DNA from: Ga0077536 sp035325705
GTDB lineage: Bacteria; Pseudomonadota; Gammaproteobacteria; Ga0077536
Assembly: GCA_035325705.1 (NCBI GenBank)
Contig: DAOKZI010000024.1
Location: forward strand, 3,450 to 67,449
Length of the DNA: 64,000 bases
Direction of reading: 5' to 3'
The position numbers were made by a program, and so were the translations under genes. The notes below the pieces were generated by a model that was not told the origin of the DNA, did not search any database, and worked only from the letters and a program-made list of their open reading frames with translations. Positions within the stretch are counted from its first letter, which is position 1. Every line of letters starts with the position of its first letter. Positions 17,642 to 25,127 of this stretch are shown in pieces.

Positions 17642-18409
17642 ATGGCCAGGCTTGCGGGCAAGATTGCAATCGTCACCGGCGCCGCCGCCGGCATCGGCCT
17701 CGCGTCCGCGCGGCTCTTCGTTGCCGAAGGCGCCAAGGTCCTGCTGGTCGACATCCAGCGCGCGGAGCTCGAGGCCGCGGCCGCCGAACTCGGCGAGGCT
17801 CAGGCCATGGCGATGGTCGCGGACGTCAGCGATCCCGCGCAAACGCAGGCCTACGTCGACGCTGCGCTCGCGCGCTGGGGCCGGATCGACGTGCTGTTCG
17901 CGAATGCCGGCATCGAGGGCAAGGTCGCCCCGATCGTCGACGTCGCGCTCGAGGACTACGAGCGGGTGATGGCGGTGAACGTGCGCGGCGTGTTGCTGGC
18001 GCTGAAGGCCGTGCTCCCGGTGATGCAGAAGCAGGGCGGCGGCAGCATCGTCATCACCTCATCGCTCGGTGGCCTGCGCGGCACGCCGCGCATCGGGCCC
18101 TACATCGCTTCCAAGCACGCCGTCGTCGGCCTGATGAAGACCGCGGCACTGGAAAATGCGCGCTACAACGTCCGCGTCAACACCGTCAACCCGGCGCCGA
18201 TCGACACGCGCATGGTGCACTCGCTGGAGCAGCAGTGGGCGCCCGGCGCGCCGGAGAAGATGTCGGCACGGATGGTGAACGGCGTGCCGCTGCAGCGTTA
18301 CGGTACGCCGGCGGAAGTGGCCCAGCTCGCACTGTTTCTCGCCAGCGACGAGAGCAGTTTTTGCACCGGCAACGCCTTTTCCATCGACGGCGGAATGTCG
18401 GCGTCGTGA
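17642..18409 (+). CDS. Short-chain dehydrogenase/reductase (SDR)
   Basis: A 255-residue classical SDR beginning MARLAGKIAIVTGAAAGIG. The features in order are the cofactor motif TGAAAGIG, VDI after the second strand (an acidic residue favouring NAD over NADP), NAG, the Ser in ITSSLGG, the YIASK catalytic Tyr/Lys pair and a C-terminal SFCTGNAFSIDGG. The longer open frame from 17372 overlaps the GFA gene antisense and is rejected. The stop overlaps the start of the next gene by GTGA, so the two are probably translationally coupled and act on the same pathway. Confidence 0.88.
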   Translation: MARLAGKIAIVTGAAAGIGLASARLFVAEGAKVLLVDIQRAELEAAAAELGEAQAMAMVADVSDPAQTQAYVDAALARWGRIDVLFANAGIEGKVAPIVDVALEDYERVMAVNVRGVLLALKAVLPVMQKQGGGSIVITSSLGGLRGTPRIGPYIASKHAVVGLMKTAALENARYNVRVNTVNPAPIDTRMVHSLEQQWAPGAPEKMSARMVNGVPLQRYGTPAEVAQLALFLASDESSFCTGNAFSIDGGMSAS

Positions 18410-19593
18410 AATTCGGCCTGTTCTACGAGCATCAGCTACCGCGGCCGTGGGCGCCGGACAGCGAGCACCGTCTGCTGCAGGAATCGCTCGCGCAGATCGA
18501 GCTCGCGGATCGCCTCGGCTATGACTACGCGTGGGCCGTCGAGCATCACTTCCTCGAGGAGTATTCGCATTCCTCGGCGCCTGAGGTCTTTCTCGGCGCG
18601 GCGAGCCAGCGCACGCAGCGGATCCGCCTCGGCCACGGCATCGTGCAGCTCACGACGAACCACCCGGCGCGCGTCGCCGAGCGCATCGCGACGCTGGATC
18701 TCCTGAGCAACGGCCGCGTCGAATTCGGGATCGGCGAAGGCTCCAGCGTCACGGAGCTCCATCCCTTCGATCGCCGCTACCGCGACAAGCGCGCGATCTG
18801 GGAAGACGCCGTGCGCTGTCTGCTGCCGATGCTCTGGGAGACGCACTGGGAGTACGACGGCGAGCACTTCAAGTTCCCGGCGCGCAACGTCGTGCCGAAA
18901 CCGCTGCAGAAGCCGCATCCGCCGCTGTGGGTTGCCTGCTCGCAGATGGAGACGATCCGCATGGCGGGCCGCCGCGGCATGGGCGCGCTCGCGTTCCAAT
19001 TTCTGAACGCGGACAGCGCGCAGGCCTGGGTGCACGCGTATTACAACGCGTACACGAAGACGCTGGAGCGGCTGACAAGCTACGCGACGAATCCGAATCT
19101 CGCGATCGTCGCCGGCTTCATGTGCGCGCCGACCGACGAAGAAGCCGAACGGCTCGCCGACGGCTGGACCTTCTTCCAGTTCTGTCTCGCCTTCTACGGC
19201 AAGCACGGCCCGATCGCGCCGGGCAGTCTTTCGCTGTGGGATGAATACGAGGCGTGGCGCGCGAGCGGGGAAGGCAAGAGCACCGGTGTCTCGCTGATCG
19301 GATCGCCCGCGACTTTGCGCCGGCGCCTCGCCGAGCTCGAGGTCAGCCACATCGATCAGGTGATCCTGCTGAACCAGGCGGGCAAGACCTCGCACCGCGC
19401 GATCTGCGACAGCCTGGAGCTCTTCGCGCGCGAGGTCATGCCTGAATTCCAGGCGCGCGACGGCGAGCACCAAGCGTGGAAGCGCCAGGTGCTCGAAGGG
19501 CGTCTCGAGCTCGCCGAGATCGACACCACTCCGTATGGGCAGCGCGCGATTGCCGATCCGGGGCAGAAGACGCAGACGCTGCTACAGCGCTGA
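18406..19593 (+). CDS. Luciferase-like (LLM class) flavin- or F420-dependent oxidoreductase
   Basis: A 395-residue protein starting at a GTG (VKFGLFYEHQLPRPW) that overlaps the SDR stop as GTGA; the much longer frame upstream is SDR shadow. It has the LLM TIM-barrel pattern: AVEHHFLEEYSHSSAPEVFLG, LGHGIVQLTTNHPARVAERIATLD, and LLSNGRVEFGIGEG. Family members use reduced FMN or F420. F420 biosynthesis genes lie 24 kb away, so either cofactor is possible. Coupling to the SDR suggests a two-step oxidation or reduction of one substrate. Confidence 0.82.
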   Translation: MKFGLFYEHQLPRPWAPDSEHRLLQESLAQIELADRLGYDYAWAVEHHFLEEYSHSSAPEVFLGAASQRTQRIRLGHGIVQLTTNHPARVAERIATLDLLSNGRVEFGIGEGSSVTELHPFDRRYRDKRAIWEDAVRCLLPMLWETHWEYDGEHFKFPARNVVPKPLQKPHPPLWVACSQMETIRMAGRRGMGALAFQFLNADSAQAWVHAYYNAYTKTLERLTSYATNPNLAIVAGFMCAPTDEEAERLADGWTFFQFCLAFYGKHGPIAPGSLSLWDEYEAWRASGEGKSTGVSLIGSPATLRRRLAELEVSHIDQVILLNQAGKTSHRAICDSLELFAREVMPEFQARDGEHQAWKRQVLEGRLELAEIDTTPYGQRAIADPGQKTQTLLQR

Positions 19594-19632
19594 AGCGCCT
19601 CGACAGCGAGGGCTGCCGAGGTGATGGCAGCG

Positions 19633-20265
19633 TCAGCCGCGCGCGCGCTTGCGGCCGACCCAGCCGCCGGCGCAGGCGGCGGACGCGAACAGCGCGGCCG
19701 CGCCCGGCAGGGGTACCGGGGCAACGTCGAAGGCCAGCGTGACGTAGTTGCTCGGCCCTAGTTGATCGAACCAGAAGGTGTAGCTCGCGGCGCCGAGAGG
19801 ACCCTCGAAGCCCAGCGCCCAATCGGCCGTCGCCATCAGCGGCAGCAGATCGTCGCCGACGTGCGCCGCGTCGGCGGCCGTGCCAAAGAGCGCATAGCCC
19901 CGTATCTCGCCGACGCGGATCACCGCCTGGTTCGCCGGCACCGTGAACCTGGGCCCGTCCATCACGCCGATGAAGCCGCGGGTGTCGCCGCCTTCGTAGC
20001 CCGTCAGCACGATGCGCTTCAGGACGCTGCCCGCCGGCAGGTCCACGCGGAGATAGTCGAGATCGCGCGGTGCGCCCTGCACGGTGTAGTCGAGCGTATT
20101 TATGCCGAGCTCGAGCTGCCACTGCGTGGGCGCGAGGCCGTCGCCGCTGAAATCGCCGATGGTCGTCTCGCTGAGATTGGCCGCGCCGGCAGCGCCGGCG
20201 GTCAGCCAGGCGCTCAGCGTCAACACCGCGCTCAGCATCATGCGTCGTTGCGTCAACATGAGCAT
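19633..20265 (-). CDS. Secreted protein of unknown function with VPLP-type (PEP-CTERM-like) sorting tail
   Basis: A 210-residue protein with an N-terminal signal (MMLSAVLTLSAWLTAGAAGA) and a C-terminal signal: VAPVPLPGAAALFAS, a short hydrophobic helix, then basic WVGRKRARG. That tripartite tail (PLP motif, helix, Arg-rich end) is the form recognised by exosortase-type systems. The middle is a beta-rich domain that I do not recognise (DLDYLRVDLPAGSVLKRI, TFWFDQLGPSNYVTLAFDV). It overlaps the end of the upstream metalloprotease gene by 13 bases and is probably the last gene of that three-gene operon. No exosortase is in the window. Confidence 0.75.
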   Translation of the reverse strand: MLMLTQRRMMLSAVLTLSAWLTAGAAGAANLSETTIGDFSGDGLAPTQWQLELGINTLDYTVQGAPRDLDYLRVDLPAGSVLKRIVLTGYEGGDTRGFIGVMDGPRFTVPANQAVIRVGEIRGYALFGTAADAAHVGDDLLPLMATADWALGFEGPLGAASYTFWFDQLGPSNYVTLAFDVAPVPLPGAAALFASAACAGGWVGRKRARG

Positions 20266-21014
20266 TGCTCCGTAGTGAAAGAAAGGGGGCGATGTCGTCG
20301 CCGCCGGCACGAGCCGGCGACGGCGAGCGCGAACAGAGGCAGCGCCGGCGGCAAGGGCAGCGGCAGCACCTCGCCGCGGCCGATGCCGTAGACGTTCTGT
20401 AGTGCGGCGATCATCTCGGGCGCGAGCGGGATCGCCGGAAGCTGGAGCGCCGCGTCGATCGCGCTGGCCCGATGCTGGGCGGCGTTGCCGGACGCGGCGT
20501 TCACCCAATGGCCGAGCCCCAGGACGTGACCGATCTCGTGCTGGGCCACGGCGTAGAACAGCACGGCCGACCAGTGTTGGCCGCTGCGCAGCGCGTTGAA
20601 GACGATGTCGCCGGCGAGACCGCTGCCCTCGGAGGGAAAGTACGCGTACGCATTGGCGCCCGGCACGTGCGGCACCTGTCCGATGCGAATATCGGCGAGG
20701 CCGCTCGGATCGTATTCGCCGGTTTCGGGCAGCGGGCCCGCGTCGAGGATCTCGCGGAAGCTGATCGGCACGACGTTCGCGTAGTCGCTGAACGCCGTTT
20801 CCACGATGAGTCGCAGCGCGTCGGGCGTGAACGGTTCGCCGCTGGCCCGATCGAGCAGGCTGCCGTCGAGCAGCTTGCTGTAGCTGTAGCTCAGCGTCAG
20901 CGGCGTGCCCGGGCCGCCGGGCTGCGGCCAGGTGCCGAACACCGGAAATTCGGCGCGCGCGCTCGCGCCGCTCAGCAGCAGCACGCAGGCGAGCAGGAGA
21001 CGGCGCGCGCTCAC
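20253..21014 (-). CDS. Exported matrixin-like zinc metalloprotease with HExxHxxGxxH and a PLP-type tail
   Basis: A 253-residue protein starting at a GTG at 21014 that overlaps the stop of the upstream gene (GTGA). It carries a signal peptide (LLLACVLLLSGASARA). The zinc site is HEIGHVLGLGHW with His159, His163 and His169 and catalytic Glu160, the metzincin/matrixin consensus. Upstream, DIRIGQVPHV and GDIVFNALRSGQHW resemble matrixin catalytic domains. The C-terminus LPLPLPPALPLFALAVAG followed by CRRRRHR resembles a PEP-CTERM sorting tail. A role in cutting extracellular hemoproteins fits the heme locus next door, but this is inference. Confidence 0.78.
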   Translation of the reverse strand: MSARRLLLACVLLLSGASARAEFPVFGTWPQPGGPGTPLTLSYSYSKLLDGSLLDRASGEPFTPDALRLIVETAFSDYANVVPISFREILDAGPLPETGEYDPSGLADIRIGQVPHVPGANAYAYFPSEGSGLAGDIVFNALRSGQHWSAVLFYAVAQHEIGHVLGLGHWVNAASGNAAQHRASAIDAALQLPAIPLAPEMIAALQNVYGIGRGEVLPLPLPPALPLFALAVAGSCRRRRHRPLSFTTEQCSC

Positions 21015-22036
21015 GATCGAATCGTCCGGCCGCGACGCGGGGCGCCGATCGCGAGGCCGGCGAGGCCGCCGGCGAGTAGCAGCGCCGGCGCCGGCAGCGG
21101 CACCGGTGACACCGGCACTTCCCAGCCGATGTCGCGCAAGCCCGCGTAGTCCAGCGCGGTCGGCAGCTCGCGCGTGCCGCGCACGGTGCTGGGATCCATC
21201 AAGGTCTGCTGCGCGACGCCGTCCGCGGTGCTGGACACGCCGGCGGCCCAGTGCGAGAGGAAGCGATCGAGCGGCACCGGGCCGCCGTGCGCGTCGACCG
21301 AGGCCGCGCCGGCGAATTGCGGGGCGGCCGCGTCGACCAGCGCGAACCACGAGTCCGCTTCGCCGAAGCCGAGCAGATGGCCGAGCTCGTGGATCGCAGT
21401 GGTCAGAAAATCGGGTTGCGTCGAGCCCGACGGCGGCGGCGAAGCGTCGAAATACCAGTCTTGCGCGGCGTTGAACCAGATGTAGCCGCCCCATACGCCG
21501 TAGTCCGTGGCGCCGGTGCCCACGGTGTTTTCTTGACCGCGCGCAATCACTGCGTCGACGAAGGCGGGCGAGCCCGTGGCTTCCAGCCCGTCGCCCGTGC
21601 CGGCGAAGCCGAGCACCCCGGGCGCGGAGTTCGAGCCGCCGGCGAACACGCGCAGCGTGTCGGCCGGAACCTGCAGGTCTTCGAGCAGCACCGCGGGGCC
21701 GGCCAGGCTCGGATGCGTGATCGACACCGACCAGTGATCGCCGGCCGCGGGCGCGATGGCGGCCAGCCGATCGGTGAAGCCCGCGTAGAAGCTCGCGGCG
21801 AGATCGAGCATGGCGCGCCGTTCGGCGAGCGGAGCGCCGGTGCTCGGATCGGTGAAGAAGCCCCGCGTGTCGTAGCTGTAATCGAACGCGATGTGCAGCG
21901 CATGCGCAGGGCTTGCCGTGCCGAGCACCGTGAGCGAGAGCAGCAGGTGCAGAGCGCGGCGAGTGCGCTCGCTGCGGCGCCTGCCGCGCGACGGGGAGCG
22001 CCGCGCGGCGCCGTCGGGATCCGGCATCGATGACAT
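21011..22036 (-). CDS. Exported matrixin-like metallopeptidase with altered third ligand (HExxHxxGxxE) and VPLP-type tail
   Basis: A 341-residue protein. The start at 22036 (MSSMPDPDG) has ACGGAG upstream; a longer frame to 22099 lacks a ribosome-binding site. A hydrophobic signal lies near residues 30-50 (LLLSLTVLGTASPAHA). The zinc motif reads HELGHLLGFGEADSW (His216, Glu217, His220); the third histidine of matrixins is replaced by Glu226. Later comes QQTLMDPSTVRG, like the Met-turn region of metzincins. The tail VSPVPLPAPALLLAGGLAGLA followed by PRRGRTIR is a clear VPLP/PEP-CTERM-type signal. It is first in the operon 22036-19633. Confidence 0.76.
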   Translation of the reverse strand: MSSMPDPDGAARRSPSRGRRRSERTRRALHLLLSLTVLGTASPAHALHIAFDYSYDTRGFFTDPSTGAPLAERRAMLDLAASFYAGFTDRLAAIAPAAGDHWSVSITHPSLAGPAVLLEDLQVPADTLRVFAGGSNSAPGVLGFAGTGDGLEATGSPAFVDAVIARGQENTVGTGATDYGVWGGYIWFNAAQDWYFDASPPPSGSTQPDFLTTAIHELGHLLGFGEADSWFALVDAAAPQFAGAASVDAHGGPVPLDRFLSHWAAGVSSTADGVAQQTLMDPSTVRGTRELPTALDYAGLRDIGWEVPVSPVPLPAPALLLAGGLAGLAIGAPRRGRTIRS

Positions 22037-22176
22037 GAACGACTCCGTTACTTGCTCGCGCGCCGGGCGCGGGCCGCGCCCGTGGCTCTTTGGTTTCATT
22101 TGCGGAGGTCCGCGGGCTCTCGCCGGCGACGAATGTCGCGCGGGATTCCAGGGGGCGGCCTCGGCTTGTAGACTTT

Positions 22177-22192
22177 AATGAGAATTATTATT
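22177..22192. promoter_or_regulatory. Fur-box-like site in divergent promoter
   Basis: AATGAGAATTATTATT matches 13 of 16 positions of the Fur core AATGATAATCATTATC and stands out as AT-rich in a GC-rich region. It lies between the metallopeptidase operon (start 22036, minus) and the secreted paralog 1 gene (start 22313, plus), so it could repress both under iron-replete conditions. Confidence 0.6.
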
Positions 22193-22312
22193 ATTTAGAT
22201 TACATGGCTGTGCAAGCATGCCATGGACACTCGAGGACCAACGCCGAACGGCCTCTGTGGGTGAGGAGGGAGACGCTCGAGAACTGCGATTTCACCACTA
22301 GAGGATTTGAAA

Positions 22313-23038
22313 ATGTGCACAAGCAAGATCGACAAGGACAAGCACGGTATCCGGCACGCCCTGCGTTCGGGCCTCGCGCTCGCGGCGCTGGTGGCCACGG
22401 CCGGTCAGGCGCAAGCCGCGTTCGAAAACCCGGCCACGGCCTCGTGGGGCGGCTGGACTCGCGGGGATGCCGGCAGCCTCTATCACGAATGGGCGGTGTT
22501 CTCGGACGAAGATCCGGGCAGCAAGATCGTGGACACGACGCCTGAGGTCGGCAGCATCGGCCCGGCGCCGCACTCGCTGACCGAGAACAGCGGCAACGCT
22601 TTCCTCACGGGCGGCGGCAACATCTACAGCTTCTCCGGCGTCACCGACTTCACGGTCGAGCTCGGCGGCACCGCAACGGCGGGACAGCCGACGCGCGTCG
22701 CGCTGCAGATCAAGACGCTCGGCACCGAACTCGACTACGACAGCGTCATGCTGAACGGCGTGGCGTGGGACAGCAAGACCGAACTGGGCCGCGTCAAGCT
22801 GGGCGGCATGGGCGGCGCCGACGTCGAAACCCTGTTCCTGTGGACGCTCACCGACGCGCTGGCGAGCTATGTGTTCGACTTCAATTCGAAGGAGTCGAGC
22901 ATGAGCCTCGATGCGCTGAGCGTCGACGTCGCGCCGGTGCCGCTGCCGGGCGCGCTCGTATTGATGCTGTCGGGCGTCGGCGGCTTTGCCGCCGTGGCGC
23001 GCCGTCGCGCGCAGGGCGGGGCTGCGGTCGCCGCGTAA
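22313..23038 (+). CDS. Secreted VPLP-CTERM protein, member 1 of a three-paralog family (candidate hemophore)
   Basis: A 241-residue protein. The ATG at 22313 has GAGGA seven bases upstream; an in-frame TTG at 22307 is too close to it. A signal peptide ends near GQAQA. The domain shares blocks with the genes at 28370 and 29095: FENPATASWGGWTRGDAGSLY (the conserved Tyr is residue 57), GGNIYSFS (Tyr105), VALQIKTLGTELDYDSV and SMSLDAL. The tail VAPVPLPGALVLMLSGVGG plus ARRRAQ is a PEP-CTERM-type signal. The fold is unknown to me. A heme-binding role is inferred from the Fur-like site upstream, heme transport genes on the right and the family's repeated presence in this locus. Confidence 0.7.
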   Translation: MCTSKIDKDKHGIRHALRSGLALAALVATAGQAQAAFENPATASWGGWTRGDAGSLYHEWAVFSDEDPGSKIVDTTPEVGSIGPAPHSLTENSGNAFLTGGGNIYSFSGVTDFTVELGGTATAGQPTRVALQIKTLGTELDYDSVMLNGVAWDSKTELGRVKLGGMGGADVETLFLWTLTDALASYVFDFNSKESSMSLDALSVDVAPVPLPGALVLMLSGVGGFAAVARRRAQGGAAVAA

Positions 23039-23055
23039 AGCACTGAGGCAGCGAA

Positions 23056-23085
23056 GGGCGGATGCCGTGTCGATGGCATTCGCCC
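23056..23085. terminator. Hairpin after paralog 1, first of two
   Basis: GGGCGGATGCC (23056-23066) pairs with GGCATTCGCCC (23075-23085) with one mismatch and an 8-base loop, followed by TCTCT. It lies 18 bases after the stop codon. Confidence 0.55.
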
Positions 23086-23090
23086 TCTCT

Positions 23091-23120
23091 GGAGAAACGC
23101 TGTCTTCGCAGCGTTTCTCC
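23091..23120. terminator. Hairpin after paralog 1, second of two
   Basis: GGAGAAACGCTG (23091-23102) pairs perfectly with CAGCGTTTCTCC (23109-23120) around TCTTCG, followed by AATTTCC. Together with the first hairpin it probably ends the paralog 1 transcript. The rest of the gap to 23673 holds only family A copies and unrecognised sequence. Confidence 0.6.
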
Positions 23121-23354
23121 AATTTCCCGAGTCCGTGAGGCAGGGTTTCCGCGGACCACAGAGGGCCAGCATCCGGATCGAGTGCTCGTTACTCGATTCG
23201 TCAGGCGAGTCCCGCTTCGCATCGGGTCGCCGTCTCTGCACGAGTCCAGGATGGACTCGTTCAGCGCTTCTCCAACATAACCGTCCGTTCATTACTACAA
23301 ACGCAAGGAGGCCGTAGCGCGCAACTCGAGGTCGGCGGCTGTCGGTGCACCGAT

Positions 23355-23385
23355 CCCGGATTCCGCTTCGCTCCTTCCGGGCTAC
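23355..23385. repeat. Repeat family A half element
   Basis: CCCGGATTCCGCTTCGCTCC followed by TTCCGGGCTAC matches family A, reverse orientation. A further fragment (GCGCGGAATCCGG) follows at about 23403. Confidence 0.6.
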
Positions 23386-23480
23386 GAAGACCGTCTTTCG
23401 TGGCGCGGAATCCGGCAGTAGGCTCCTCACGTCTCTTTCATGAGTGCGGGTGACGCGGGCGTCTCATCAACGGCGGTGTC

Positions 23481-23617
23481 GTAACCCGGGATCCGGCGCT
23501 CGCCGTCCTCTCATGCCCTCCGAGAAGATACCGCGCGGCGCGCGCCGCGCATGGCCGTAATTCCTTGCGCATCGGGCATGCTCGATCCCGGGTTCCGCTA
23601 CGCTGCACCCGGGCTAC
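23481..23617. repeat. Long family A element, left end truncated
   Basis: It shares the interior of the 159-bp element at 32508-32666: GTAACCCGGGATCC, CTCATGC, GCGCGCCGCGC, CCTTGCGCATCGGGCATG and the right end GATCCCGGGTTCCGCTACG...GGGCTAC. The outer 23 bases of the left end are missing. Confidence 0.65.
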
Positions 23618-23673
23618 AAAACGGCGGCGCGCAGCGCAAATTCGCTGCGTTCGTTTGGACGAAGTGGACGGGC

Positions 23674-24387
23674 TCAATGGATCGCCATCGACGTCTCATT
23701 GCGCGCCATCGCCAGCAGCTCCATGCGCATTTCGGGCACCGCCGTCACGGGCCGGCTGAAGTCGAAGCGTATGAAGCGAGCGCCGAGACGGAGGTGGAAG
23801 CCGAGCGCGTCGATGCCCGCCATCGTCGGCTCGACGTCGCGCGGCACCAGGATGTCCGCCCGCTCGCAGTAGCGGCGCATCGCGGCCGTGTGACAGCGGT
23901 TCATGTGGCGCACGAAATCGCGCTCGTCGTCGGGATGCAGCGGGTTCAGCAGCAGCAGTTCTTCCGGATCGAGCCAGTGCACCTCGCCGTCGCGATCGAC
24001 GTGGCGCACGTGCAGCGGCCGCAGACTCCAGAACGCCGTGTCGCTGGGTAGCTGATGGGCCGGCGGCAGCGGGTAGTAGCGGCGGAAACGCGCGGCAGAG
24101 AGCTCGTCACCGTCGTCGACGGCTTCGACTTCGCCGAGCAGGCTCAGCCGTCCGGCATGGGCGCAGGTGTCGATGATCGTCAGCGAGACGCGGTGTTCGC
24201 CCGCGGCCGGGTTGTCGAGCGGACCGTGCAGCATGAAGACGGGCCGCCCGCGCAGATCGAGACAGAAGGACACCGGCGTAGCATCCGGAAATCCGGGGCG
24301 CGCTTCGGACTGCAGGGACAGGATGCCGCCGCAGCGGCGATAGAGCAGGGCGCGCGCTTCGCACATGGCGGAACGGGTCGTGTTCAT
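23674..24387 (-). CDS. HugZ-like heme-utilisation protein (split-barrel plus DUF2470), divergent copy
   Basis: A 237-residue protein. The start at 24387 (MNTTRSAMCEAR) has GAGGA eight bases before it; 24402 is an alternative. The N-terminal half is an FMN-binding-like split beta-barrel (GGILSLQSEARPGFPDATPVSF). The C-terminal half is a DUF2470 domain with HMNRCHTAAMRRYC, where most relatives have HMNADHAAAM. HugZ-type proteins bind heme and some degrade it. The changed NRCH residues may alter heme binding. It is the last gene of the hmuTUV-hugZ operon, 29 bases after its paralog. Confidence 0.75.
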   Translation of the reverse strand: MNTTRSAMCEARALLYRRCGGILSLQSEARPGFPDATPVSFCLDLRGRPVFMLHGPLDNPAAGEHRVSLTIIDTCAHAGRLSLLGEVEAVDDGDELSAARFRRYYPLPPAHQLPSDTAFWSLRPLHVRHVDRDGEVHWLDPEELLLLNPLHPDDERDFVRHMNRCHTAAMRRYCERADILVPRDVEPTMAGIDALGFHLRLGARFIRFDFSRPVTAVPEMRMELLAMARNETSMAIH

Positions 24388-24416
24388 GCGGGTATTCCTC
24401 ATCGGGAGTCGAGAAA

Positions 24417-25127
24417 TCAGCGCTGCGCCATCGCGACGAACTCGCGGCGCGCATCGGCCGGGCTCGCGATCGGCGCGGCGAAATTCAAGCGCACGAGGCG
24501 CTCGCCGAGCCGCAGGTAAAAGCCGAGGCGATCGACACCGGCGAGCAGCGGCGTGATCTCTTCGGCCAGCGGAATCGAATCCTGCGCGCAGTACTTGCGC
24601 ATCGCGGCGGCGTGATCCGCATTCATGTGATCGATCATGCCGGCCTCGTCGGCCGGGGCGAGCGGGTTATCGACGAGCAGATCCTCCGGCGTGAACCAGT
24701 GGATCACACCGAAGCCGCCGATGTAGCGCACGCGACGCGGCACGAGGCGCCAGAAGGTGAAATCGTGCGTGTCCTTGAATTGACGCGCATCGGGGAAGTA
24801 GCGGAAGTAACGCTCGCGCGAGTCCTCGTCGCCGGCCTCGAGCGGGCTCGCGTCCGCGATCAGCGTGACGCGGCCGGCGGTCTGCAGATCGGCGGCCCCG
24901 CGTTCGAAGACGATCAGCGACACCTTGGGATCCTGGCGCATGTTGCGCGAGTGCTGGGCGATGCTCGCGGTCTGGATCACGGGCATCCCTTTGCGATCGA
25001 GACAGAACGGCATCACCGAGCCGAACGGATAGCCCGGCATGTCGGCCGACTGCGTCGACAGCACGCCGTCGGCGTGCGCATGCAGCAGTCGGCGGGCGTC
25101 TTCCAGCGCTCGTGCACGTTGACTCAT
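24417..25127 (-). CDS. HugZ family heme oxygenase-like protein
   Basis: A 236-residue protein that starts at 25127 (MSQRARALEDARRLLHAH), overlapping the hmuV stop by four bases (ATGA). The N-terminal split barrel contains DGVLSTQSADMPGYPFGSVMPF, the C-terminal DUF2470 domain has DHMNADHAAAMRKYC, and a final GFYLRLGERLVRLNF strand closes the protein. HugZ proteins of Campylobacter and Helicobacter degrade heme to release iron. Placed after the heme ABC transporter, it most likely processes imported heme in the cytoplasm. Confidence 0.85.
   Translation of the reverse strand: MSQRARALEDARRLLHAHADGVLSTQSADMPGYPFGSVMPFCLDRKGMPVIQTASIAQHSRNMRQDPKVSLIVFERGAADLQTAGRVTLIADASPLEAGDEDSRERYFRYFPDARQFKDTHDFTFWRLVPRRVRYIGGFGVIHWFTPEDLLVDNPLAPADEAGMIDHMNADHAAAMRKYCAQDSIPLAEEITPLLAGVDRLGFYLRLGERLVRLNFAAPIASPADARREFVAMAQR

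Noticed and set aside
17464..18405. A long plus-strand frame that appears to fuse 314 extra residues to the LLM gene.
   Set aside because: The extra part is arginine-rich and antisense-like, in a different frame over the SDR gene, which has all catalytic motifs. The LLM family starts exactly at the GTG at 18406.
23674..25127. Pyridoxamine 5'-phosphate oxidases.
   Set aside because: The split barrel is shared, but the C-terminal DUF2470 domain and the hmuTUV operon context indicate HugZ-type heme proteins.
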